Source: Lachnotalea sp041821265 (GTDB lineage Bacteria; Bacillota; Clostridia; Lachnospirales; Lachnospiraceae). Taken from it: a DNA stretch of 64,000 nucleotides. The stretch spans positions 40,981-104,980 of the forward strand of contig JBGUEQ010000010.1 in NCBI GenBank assembly GCA_041821265.1, read 5' to 3'. Below are positions 1 to 7,316 of the stretch, one piece after another. The position numbers were made by a program, and so were the translations under genes. A model generated the notes under the pieces. It saw nothing but the letters and a program-made list of their open reading frames with translations, searched no databases and was not told where the DNA came from. The stretch's first letter is position 1. Every line of letters begins with the position of its first letter.

Positions 1-380
1 CAATAAATATGTTCTGCCGGTGTATTGCCAATTGTTCCATGAAGAGGAAGTTCTTCGCCCATATCCATGCATGGAGAACCCACAGCCGTCAAACCACAGG
101 TTGTTAAAAACCCGGCTGTAAAAGACTTTAAAAATCCAACACCTTTTTCTTCATAATAGGACGGTGCTACGTACCCATTGGATGAAAAATAACCGCAATT
201 GTCACCTTTAAAACTTAACCTTGAAATATCTGCGCAACGGTCCGCTGATACAGTGAACTCCAATCCCAAACCATTTTTAACTTGTAGAAGGCGCATACCA
301 TCGCCTTTTCCTCCGATTAAGCGATGCTCTTCTACACCGCAGATTTGTGATTCATGACCAATATATTTATAATGTTTCAT
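1..380 (-). CDS. DUF4432 family protein, aldose-1-epimerase-like (partial, 3' end outside window)
   Basis: The reading frame starts at the ATG at 380, behind a GGAGG about 6 nt upstream, and runs off the left edge, so only about 126 N-terminal residues are seen. It begins MKHYKYIGHESQICGVEEHR and carries a GKGDGMRLLQVKNG stretch and a SADRCADISRLSFKG stretch, typical of DUF4432 proteins, which belong to the galactose-mutarotase-like beta-sandwich superfamily. It follows an FGGY kinase and a sugar isomerase on the same strand with short spacing, so a role in anomer conversion in the same sugar pathway is a reasonable inference. The substrate is unknown. Confidence 0.75.
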   Translation of the reverse strand, partial: MKHYKYIGHESQICGVEEHRLIGGKGDGMRLLQVKNGLGLEFTVSADRCADISRLSFKGDNCGYFSSNGYVAPSYYEEKGVGFLKSFTAGFLTTCGLTAVGSPCMDMGEELPLHGTIGNTPAEHIY

Positions 381-398
381 TCTCATCCTCCGTTCAGG

Positions 399-1886
399 TC
401 ATACCAAGGGCCGAACCGCTTTGTACAGCTCTTTATACCGTTTATAGTATTTCATATAGGCTTCATGCTGCTCTTTTCTGGGATAATAGAAATCAAGTTC
501 TTTTACCAAACTGTCAGAAGCCTCTTTGATATTCTTATAAACACCTACTGCAATCGCAGTGAGCATTACACATCCTACGGTTCCCGCTTCACTTGAACCA
601 AGTGATGATATTGGTATGTTTAATATATCTGCTTTCATTTGCATCCACACTTTGGAGTTGGCACCTCCACCAGTAGCACGCAGAATCTTAAATTCAATAC
701 CTGCTTTATTTAATTCCTCCATGTTCAAATGCATCTCATAGACAACACCCTCCATCATGGCGCGGTACAGGTCTGAAGCAGTATGACCCACAGTTAATCC
801 AACTATTGCCCCTTTAGATCCGGAATCCATATATGGAGTTGCTGCACCTGCAAAATGTGGCAATACCAAGATGCCGGTTGGCGCATCCTCCATTTTCTGT
901 TCCAATACTTCATAGACGGATTTTTTCTGCTCATCTGCAAGACTCTTTTCATAGCCGGCTAAATTATCTACAAACCATTTTACAAGTGCGCCTCCAGTAT
1001 AGGTAAAGGCATAACATACGTATTTTCCAGGTACTATATATGGGACTACAGCATAGCCTCCTTTGAATAGAATATTATTATCCGGTAATTTATCAAAGAC
1101 TGGTGTAATACACTCAACAGTTCCAGCTCCGTCCACGGCGATATCCGAATCAAACACTCCTGCACCTATTGCGGCTGCAATCTGATCATGACCAATTGAT
1201 ACGATAATAGCATCTTTTGTAAGTCCAAGTTCCTTCAATAATATTTCCTTTACACATCCGGCGCTAGTACCAGTTGGTACAGGTCTTGACAATAAATTAA
1301 TATCGACGCCGGCTGCTTCCAGAATTTCTTTACTCCAGGACAAAGATCTGATATCAAATGCCATAGTTCTGGTTGCCAGTGAATAGTCAATTTGTGCTGT
1401 ACCTGTTAACATAAAAACAATATAATCTTCCATTAGCATTATATGTTTTACTGATGCATATTCCTTCTGCTGATTTTTCTTTATCCACATGATTTTAGGA
1501 AGACTGAACATTGAATGCGGATTCAGTCCGGTAATATAAGCTATCTTCTCTGCACCAATACTATTTTCAATTTCCTCGCATTCTACATTTCCCCTTGGAT
1601 CCGTATAAAGCATAGAAGGAAAGATAGGATTATTATTGTCATCCAGCATCACGAATGTTTCTCCAAAACTAGTTACACCAATTCCTTTTATATCAGGATT
1701 TTTTTCTGACACTTCTTTAATAACTTCTTTTACAGCTTTCCAGATATATTCTGCTTTTACTTCATGTGTACTGGTACTTCTTGATACTGGATATTCTCTG
1801 TACGCTTTATCTAAATATTTACCTTCATCACTATAGACTGTTATTTTACATCCGGTTGTGCCAATATCCAAACCTCCAATTGACAT
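399..1886 (-). CDS. FGGY-family carbohydrate kinase
   Basis: A 495-residue protein of normal FGGY length. It has the N-terminal phosphate-binding loop GGLDIGTTGCK (residues 4-14), the GHDQ segment at 232-235 carrying the presumed catalytic Asp, and a C-terminal ATGGGANSKVWMQ adenine-site motif near 405. FGGY kinases phosphorylate pentuloses, hexuloses or polyols with ATP in the cytosol. Its position between a fucose/arabinose-type isomerase and a DUF4432 protein suggests it phosphorylates the ketose made by the isomerase (a xylulose-, ribulose- or fuculose-type sugar). The exact sugar cannot be read from sequence. AGGAGG lies 7 nt before the ATG. Confidence 0.9.
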   Translation of the reverse strand: MSIGGLDIGTTGCKITVYSDEGKYLDKAYREYPVSRSTSTHEVKAEYIWKAVKEVIKEVSEKNPDIKGIGVTSFGETFVMLDDNNNPIFPSMLYTDPRGNVECEEIENSIGAEKIAYITGLNPHSMFSLPKIMWIKKNQQKEYASVKHIMLMEDYIVFMLTGTAQIDYSLATRTMAFDIRSLSWSKEILEAAGVDINLLSRPVPTGTSAGCVKEILLKELGLTKDAIIVSIGHDQIAAAIGAGVFDSDIAVDGAGTVECITPVFDKLPDNNILFKGGYAVVPYIVPGKYVCYAFTYTGGALVKWFVDNLAGYEKSLADEQKKSVYEVLEQKMEDAPTGILVLPHFAGAATPYMDSGSKGAIVGLTVGHTASDLYRAMMEGVVYEMHLNMEELNKAGIEFKILRATGGGANSKVWMQMKADILNIPISSLGSSEAGTVGCVMLTAIAVGVYKNIKEASDSLVKELDFYYPRKEQHEAYMKYYKRYKELYKAVRPLV

Positions 1887-1943
1887 AATATCGCCTCCTG
1901 ACTTTCTATTCTATTAACATAGGCTATTTATGATAAATAAGAG

Positions 1944-3344
1944 TTAATCAATATCAACCACATCATATTTTAAATAAACTCGAAACGCTTCTTCCAACAC
2001 CTTTTTCATATTACCCATACCAACGGTTGTATGGTGTTTAAATCCGCCTCTCGCTAATTTGGTTAACTTAGTCTGCAAATCAGGAATTTGGGCAACTCCA
2101 CCACATCCAAAGAAACCATCTTCAATTTCATCATCAGTAAAATAGCCTTCACTTGCATAAATAGTCAACTTTCCATTCTCCGTCTTGCAATTTGACATTG
2201 TCATTGGAAATGTTGCTATTCTTCCTTCATTGCTTCCCCATCCACTACCAGGGTCACCTTTAGCAAACATTTTATGTTCTGTTACAGTTCCTTTTTCTTT
2301 CATTAAGCTTTGAGCGATTGGTCCACAGTGAAATAATATTACTTTATTTTCATCATCGCCGTAATTGTTATTCCAGTCTAAACAAGCTGTTGGTTTCTCA
2401 GAAGCAAGTTTCATCGCATGCATGGTTATGGCTGAACACATATCAATTTCACAGGAAGCAACAATACCTCTGTCATTTAATTCACTTAGAAGTACACATG
2501 GGCATACTCTTAGGATTGTCTCAAATTCATTCCAACAACGAAGCGTCAATGCATCCAACTTGTATTCATCAATATATTCATCAATAACAACTCCTACCTT
2601 TGCCAGTGTATTCATATTTGGTTCTGGTACATTGCTACAATCCGTATAAGATTTTAAACGTTCTTTTTTAGCTATAACATCTTTCGCGTCATCCTTCTTT
2701 TGACCTACTTTATAAATCAACTCTGATAAATCAAAGGATTCTACATTTATGCCATATCTTTGCAGTGTGATTTCGTCAAAACGAACTGTTTTAAAGGCTG
2801 TAGTTCTGGCACCAATACATCCAACTGTAAACTTTCTCATTCCCTTTACAACACGGCATACAGCTGCAAAATCATTTAAATTCTCAGCAAATTTATCAGA
2901 TAACGGATGTACAACGTGAGGTGTAAATACTGTGTAGGGAACTTCATATTGTGAAAACACGTCTGTAACACTAAATTTTCCGCAAAATGCATCTCTTCTT
3001 TCTTTAAAATTCATTTTACCGATTTCATCGGGATAAGCTTGCATTAAAATTGGTACGCCTGCCTCTTCCAAAGCTGTAATAGCACCGTTTTCATCTACGA
3101 AGATTGGCATGCACAGAATGACACCATCGTATTCGCCTTCGTGTTCTTTCAACCATCTTGCATAAATTCTGCCTTCTTCTCTAGTCTCTACAGCACCATA
3201 GCGGGTAGCAGTCTCATCCATCATAATATAATCATATCCTGCACCCGTTACTGACTTCACCATATCTGTTCTTGCTTCTGCTATCAATACTTCCGGCATA
3301 AAACCTCTGTTTCCGAAATAAAGTGCAAAGGTTGTTTTCTTCAT
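1944..3344 (-). CDS. L-fucose/L-arabinose isomerase-family protein
   Basis: A 466-residue protein related to the FucI/AraA-type isomerases, which convert aldoses to ketoses using a divalent metal. The N-terminal half has the Rossmann-like ligand region (the DGVILCMPIFVDENG segment near residue 95). The C-terminal half has NEFETILRVCPCVLLSELND, then ASCEIDM and a late GFKHHTTVGMG segment supplying plausible Glu/Asp/His metal ligands. It is shorter than classical FucI (about 590) and belongs to the shorter uncharacterised branch. GGAGG precedes the ATG. It is the first gene of the isomerase-kinase-DUF4432 set and is divergent from the PocR-AraC regulator, its likely controller. The substrate is unresolved. 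Confidence 0.8.
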   Translation of the reverse strand: MKKTTFALYFGNRGFMPEVLIAEARTDMVKSVTGAGYDYIMMDETATRYGAVETREEGRIYARWLKEHEGEYDGVILCMPIFVDENGAITALEEAGVPILMQAYPDEIGKMNFKERRDAFCGKFSVTDVFSQYEVPYTVFTPHVVHPLSDKFAENLNDFAAVCRVVKGMRKFTVGCIGARTTAFKTVRFDEITLQRYGINVESFDLSELIYKVGQKKDDAKDVIAKKERLKSYTDCSNVPEPNMNTLAKVGVVIDEYIDEYKLDALTLRCWNEFETILRVCPCVLLSELNDRGIVASCEIDMCSAITMHAMKLASEKPTACLDWNNNYGDDENKVILFHCGPIAQSLMKEKGTVTEHKMFAKGDPGSGWGSNEGRIATFPMTMSNCKTENGKLTIYASEGYFTDDEIEDGFFGCGGVAQIPDLQTKLTKLARGGFKHHTTVGMGNMKKVLEEAFRVYLKYDVVDID

Positions 3345-3430
3345 ATAATATCCTCCAATTTCAAGTTGTTTTCATAATTCTATTTATGTCTTAATTTTAA
3401 AATATTTCTTATGTTTAAAATAGATTTATT

Positions 3431-3458
3431 CGTACATAAAATAGTAAAAACGTACATT
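3431..3458. promoter_or_regulatory. Direct repeat CGTACATW, possible AraC-type operator
   Basis: The heptamer CGTACAT plus an A/T-rich flank occurs at 3431 and again at 3451 in the same orientation, exactly 20 bp apart, in the gap between the divergent isomerase and PocR-AraC genes. AraC-family dimers commonly bind direct half-sites about two helical turns apart. The assignment to the neighbouring regulator is inference from position. Confidence 0.4.
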
Positions 3459-3497
3459 ATTTTTTATTCTAAATATCTTTTTATTTTTCGCATAATA

Positions 3498-3506
3498 TGC
3501 TATAAT
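3498..3506 (+). promoter_or_regulatory. Extended -10 promoter for the PocR-AraC regulator
   Basis: TGCTATAAT is a perfect extended -10 (TGnTATAAT) about 74 bp before the TTG start at 3580. The -35 region is only T-rich, which is usual for extended -10 promoters. Confidence 0.55.
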
Positions 3507-3579
3507 TTTAACAGATTGTAATTTAACTATATCTATTAATAGTAATTATGTTTTTTTATCAGAGAGGAGATGGGCATAT

Positions 3580-4413
3580 TTGATTTCTGTATTTGATATC
3601 GTTAATCTAAAAAAGTTACTAAAAGATTTTTATGTATTATCTAAAATTAGGATTACCGTCTTTGATGAGGAATTTAAAGAAATTGTATCTTATCCCAACA
3701 ATATACCAGTTTTTTGTTCCATAATTCGTTCTGATCCAACAGCTCTCCATAATTGTAAGTTATGTGATGAAAGAGCTTGCCAAAGAGCAAAAACATTGAA
3801 GAAAAACTATATTTATTCTTGTCATGCCGGTTTAACTGAATCTATAACTCCAATCATAATAGGAAATTTAATTATAGGTTATATGCTTTTTGGACACATT
3901 GCGCAATACCCGGATAAAGAGGAAGGTTGGAACCATGTACAAAGCAAATGTGAAAATTATAATATCAACATGCTGTCATTAAAGGAATCTTATCATATGT
4001 GTAAGTATTTTTCTGTGGAGCACATAAATGCAGCTACTCAGATCATGGAAACCGTAGCTTCCTATCTTTGTGTTTCTCATATGGCAAGACTTAAATATGA
4101 CAGTCTTCCAATTCAAATTGACACTTATATCACTGATCATTTTAGTGAAAATATATCCATTGAGAATTTAAGCACCCAATTTGAAATAAGCCGTACAAAA
4201 CTCTATCAGATTGCAGCTCAAAATTATGGTATCGGTATCGCTGAATACATTCGGAATTTAAGAATAGAAAAATCCAAGCAATTGCTCTTGGAAACGACAA
4301 TGCCAATAAAAGAAATTGCATCCGTTGTTGGTATCGATGATTATAACTACTTCTCAAAAGTATTCAAAAATATAAGTGGTAAAACACCTAGAGCCTTTCG
4401 ATATAACCGCTAA
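3580..4413 (+). CDS. PocR-domain AraC-family transcriptional regulator
   Basis: A 277-residue regulator. Residues about 8-165 match the PocR sensory domain, with several Cys (CKLCDERACQRA near 67-78 and a later SCHAG), as in PocR proteins. Residues about 175-277 form an AraC double helix-turn-helix (ENLSTQFEISRTKLYQIAAQ and IKEIASVVGIDDYNYFSKVF). The start is the TTG at 3580 because GAGAGGAG ends 10 nt upstream; the nearby ATG at 3570 is out of frame. PocR-AraC proteins usually activate neighbouring catabolic genes in response to a small ligand. The divergent isomerase-kinase set is the obvious target. Confidence 0.85.
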   Translation: MISVFDIVNLKKLLKDFYVLSKIRITVFDEEFKEIVSYPNNIPVFCSIIRSDPTALHNCKLCDERACQRAKTLKKNYIYSCHAGLTESITPIIIGNLIIGYMLFGHIAQYPDKEEGWNHVQSKCENYNINMLSLKESYHMCKYFSVEHINAATQIMETVASYLCVSHMARLKYDSLPIQIDTYITDHFSENISIENLSTQFEISRTKLYQIAAQNYGIGIAEYIRNLRIEKSKQLLLETTMPIKEIASVVGIDDYNYFSKVFKNISGKTPRAFRYNR

Positions 4414-4455
4414 AAGAAGGAGGATGTATAATAACATCCTCCTTCTTTTAGCGGT
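4406..4455. terminator. 22-bp perfect hairpin overlapping the end of the regulator gene
   Basis: A perfect inverted repeat of 22 bp (4406-4427 and 4434-4455) with a 6-nt loop. The left arm contains the stop codon of the AraC gene. The arm is purine-rich, so the right arm already contains a TTCTTTTA run. It probably ends transcription from both directions, separating the regulator from the converging minus-strand remnant. Confidence 0.7.
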
Positions 4456-4469
4456 ACAACAATAATTTT

Positions 4470-4558
4470 TTAACCTTTTATACCGCCTGCGGTCAATCCT
4501 GCAACGAAATATTTTTGTAATGCTATAAACATAATGAACAACGGAATAAGAATAATAC
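4470..4558 (-). pseudogene. C-terminal remnant of a sugar ABC permease (LplC/MalG type)
   Basis: Read on the minus strand, this encodes about 29 residues ending FVAGLTAGGIKG and a stop, the typical extreme C-terminus of a carbohydrate ABC permease (compare KYFVKGITLGGVKE at the end of the intact permease at 36687). No other part of the gene is present. At about 4559 the reading switches directly into a rhamnosidase-like fragment, so this is a deletion scar. Confidence 0.75.
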
Positions 4559-4640
4559 AGGTTGTTCATTCACCCATAGACGGTATCTGGAGTTAGCAGT
4601 AACTGCAATCTGTAAGTTTGCCTTCTCTTAACTCTGAAAA
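4559..4640 (-). pseudogene. Fragment of a GH78-like alpha-L-rhamnosidase
   Basis: The minus strand encodes LQIAVTANSRYRLWVNEQP, closely matching ITANSRYRLWINGKP near the N-terminus of the intact rhamnosidase-like protein at 22047-24437. A one-base frameshift lies just upstream (the frame before it reads REGKL). It is fused directly to the ABC-permease tail at 4470-4558. Confidence 0.7.
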
Positions 4641-4707
4641 GCCCGATTTTGCTCATTTTGTATTGTTTCTATTTATTTCTTTTTCTCCATCTTTTTTGCA
4701 TCTAAGC

Positions 4708-6261
4708 TCAAATAATCAGTTCAAATGTCACAAAATCTAATGCACCGCATCCAACATAGGTAAAATACAACGCTTGTACTCCATCAGAAATATCGACATT
4801 TCCCTGAAATTCTTCCCACATTATTGATGTGGTTTCTACCGTAATCTCACCGAGAGAAAGACCTCCTGGCTTTGTAGAAACCACAAATTTTCCATCTAAT
4901 GGTTCTTTCCTCTGCCGCACCTGAACCTTGATACTCTTAATATTTTCAAAATTAAAGTACTTAAATCCTATTGTAGTACCATCCATTACATTTGCTACAT
5001 ATTGTATTGCTAATACTTCCTCCTGTTTGGCAAGTTCAGAATCTGGTGAAATATCCGGCAGATCCTGTGTTAAAAATGGGTAATCCATCTTCATTACCAA
5101 TGGATCTGAAAATACATTTCCATTTTTTCCTGTTAAGTGACAGCATATCTGTGCCGGATAGATTCCATTCCCTTCCAATGCCCCCTGATTCAGACCACAG
5201 GATGTCACTTCTGCCTGAGCAATGGAACCGTCTTCATTAAAATAAACTTTTTCTGCACATCCTTGACGGCTGAAATTCGTTCTGTTTGTCTGTCTGTGGT
5301 AAAAAATATACCATTGTCCATCGGCACATTCAATTCCACCATGTGTGTTGCCCAGGCAATTTACTGTATCCTTCTCTGTACGTCCATCTAAAAATACATC
5401 ACCTATATCAACAAGCGTGCCTCCGTATTGATATCCTTCATCCGGTCTATTACTGACTGCATAGCACAATTCATGGCTCTGCAAGGAGGAATACACAAAA
5501 TAATATTTTCCATTAATCTTACGAATTGAACTTGCTTCAAAGAATTCATGTCCCTCATATTCGGTTCCGGCACTATTTCTCAAATCACACAGCAAAGACT
5601 TTGGTTCTTCCTTAATAGTCAGCATATCCTGCTCCAGTTTCATTACCTGTGAACCATGCTTGCTCATATATTGTATATGTTCCTGCTTCATTGGCGCATT
5701 TCCGGAATAGAGATAGATCGTCCCGTCATCATCAATAAATATACCCGGGTCAAATTGAACCTTATCTCCTCCTTTCTCTCCTAATACAGTCCCATCGGCA
5801 TGTTTGACCATTCCCAAATACTCATATTCCCCAGCTGGTGTATCACAGACCGCCACCGAAATCTGAGGCAAATAATCCAGACAATAATAAAGGTAATATC
5901 TTTTGTCAAATCCTTTCACCACATCAGGTGCCCATTGCGCATGGACTCCCGGAGAATTTAAGTCCTCCGGACCTTGAGGCACAGCCCCAAATAATGGTTT
6001 TGCGGGTGGTGCATCCTTTGGAATATTCTGATTTCTAGGATCTTGATCCTTACGGAGAATAACTCCTTCATATTTCCAATTAGTCAGGTCTTTCACATCT
6101 GCTGAATAGCAGATATAATCATTTAAGCAAAACTCTGCTCCATTAAACCGATCATGGCTTCCATAGAGATAAATCCTATCTCCGAATACATGAGGTTCAC
6201 CATCCGGCACGTATTCATAAGATGGTAAATAAGGATTAAATACCTGTTTTTTCCCGCTCAT
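4708..6261 (-). CDS. Glycoside hydrolase family 43 protein with C-terminal CBM6-like domain
   Basis: A 517-residue protein. Residues about 8-330 are a five-bladed GH43 propeller. The likely catalytic base is Asp20 (YVPDGEP), the pKa-modulating Asp is Asp171 (FDPGIFIDDDG) and the acid is Glu242 (FFEASSIRK). WAPDVV at 110-115 is a further family motif. The last 110 residues are a beta-sandwich ending VQALYFTYVGCGALDF, like CBM6. There is no signal peptide, so it should act in the cytosol on imported oligosaccharides. GH43 enzymes remove arabinose or xylose from hemicellulose or pectin side chains. It is co-directional with the esterase, GH78 and GH3 upstream, probably in one transcript. Confidence 0.9.
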   Translation of the reverse strand: MSGKKQVFNPYLPSYEYVPDGEPHVFGDRIYLYGSHDRFNGAEFCLNDYICYSADVKDLTNWKYEGVILRKDQDPRNQNIPKDAPPAKPLFGAVPQGPEDLNSPGVHAQWAPDVVKGFDKRYYLYYCLDYLPQISVAVCDTPAGEYEYLGMVKHADGTVLGEKGGDKVQFDPGIFIDDDGTIYLYSGNAPMKQEHIQYMSKHGSQVMKLEQDMLTIKEEPKSLLCDLRNSAGTEYEGHEFFEASSIRKINGKYYFVYSSLQSHELCYAVSNRPDEGYQYGGTLVDIGDVFLDGRTEKDTVNCLGNTHGGIECADGQWYIFYHRQTNRTNFSRQGCAEKVYFNEDGSIAQAEVTSCGLNQGALEGNGIYPAQICCHLTGKNGNVFSDPLVMKMDYPFLTQDLPDISPDSELAKQEEVLAIQYVANVMDGTTIGFKYFNFENIKSIKVQVRQRKEPLDGKFVVSTKPGGLSLGEITVETTSIMWEEFQGNVDISDGVQALYFTYVGCGALDFVTFELII

Positions 6262-6304
6262 TATTTTTCCTTTCTAACATACAAATTTCCATTCTTCTAT
6301 AACA

Positions 6305-7285
6305 CTAATTCACCCAAATTGACTTAAGCCACTGATCTGCCAGTATGGGCCATATTGCCACTTCCTCCACTGCCTCCGGCGACATTACTCGCATTTTATT
6401 GGATAAATCAGTATCAAGCAGTGAAAGCACAAACTTCTTGTGATCATCAGCAACTGTTATTCTTCCATCCTTAATTGCCTGTGCCAGCTTCACCAACTGT
6501 TCCATTGTATTCAGCTCACCAAAGTTACCGGTTTCCCAATCTTTATTCGATAACGACAATCCGTGAGGTCCTCTTGAAAACACATGACAGGCATGACGAA
6601 CACCTTGTTTTTTACATTCTTTCGCATACAAATAGCTGTTTTCTACCGGTACTAATTCATCCGTTGCTGTATGCCATAGAAAGCAGGGTGGTGTCTCTTC
6701 TGTTACTTGCTTTTCCAAGGACATATATTCTAGTTCTTCCTCCGTAGCTTCATTACCTAAAAGTGTAAGAAACGAATCACGATGGGCATACTTACTCGAG
6801 GTTATAACCGGATAAGATAGTATAGATGCATCTGGCCTGTTGGACACATGAGCATAATTAGGATTCTCATCAATAATATCTGCATAATGGACACAAACAC
6901 TCCCACAAAGATGGCCGCCTGCGGAAAAACCGCATACCACAAGCTGATTGGTATGAATATTGAATTCATCACTATGCACTCTGATATATCGAATTGCTCT
7001 TGATAAGTCGCGAAGCGGTTGCATTTTTAATGCCGCTAATCGTAATAGGTCCGTTGTATAAGTACAGATGAAGGCATTGTATCCCTTTTCGTAAAATTTC
7101 TTGGCAACAATTTCACCTTCTGTCGGAGAAACCATAGAATAGCCGCCCCCCGGTACTACCAGGATACAAGGTCTTTTGCTATCATCTTCATCATGTAAAT
7201 AGCTGACAAGATAAGGAATAAATCCAAACGCTTTCGGATAAGTATATTCTTCTGCTTCCCATAGCTTTATATTCTGTGTTCTCAT
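6305..7285 (-). CDS. Alpha/beta-hydrolase esterase (acetyl-xylan-esterase-like)
   Basis: A 326-residue serine hydrolase. The oxyanion-hole motif is PGGGY (45-49) and the nucleophile elbow is GFSAGGH (119-125, Ser121). The Asp and His of the triad are likely in HTATDELVPVENS and GPHGLSL. No signal peptide is seen. Family members (BD-FAE/acetylesterase type) take acetyl or other acyl groups off xylo- or pecto-oligosaccharides, which fits its place between GH43 and GH78 genes. The start ATG has GGAGG about 6 nt upstream. Confidence 0.85.
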   Translation of the reverse strand: MRTQNIKLWEAEEYTYPKAFGFIPYLVSYLHDEDDSKRPCILVVPGGGYSMVSPTEGEIVAKKFYEKGYNAFICTYTTDLLRLAALKMQPLRDLSRAIRYIRVHSDEFNIHTNQLVVCGFSAGGHLCGSVCVHYADIIDENPNYAHVSNRPDASILSYPVITSSKYAHRDSFLTLLGNEATEEELEYMSLEKQVTEETPPCFLWHTATDELVPVENSYLYAKECKKQGVRHACHVFSRGPHGLSLSNKDWETGNFGELNTMEQLVKLAQAIKDGRITVADDHKKFVLSLLDTDLSNKMRVMSPEAVEEVAIWPILADQWLKSIWVN

Positions 7286-7316
7286 GATATACCTCCATAT
7301 TTGATATTTTATTGGT

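Noticed and set aside
1515..1836. Plus-strand ORFs opposite the FGGY kinase gene
   Set aside because: Hydrophobic shadow frames of a gene with clear family motifs on the other strand; no ribosome sites.
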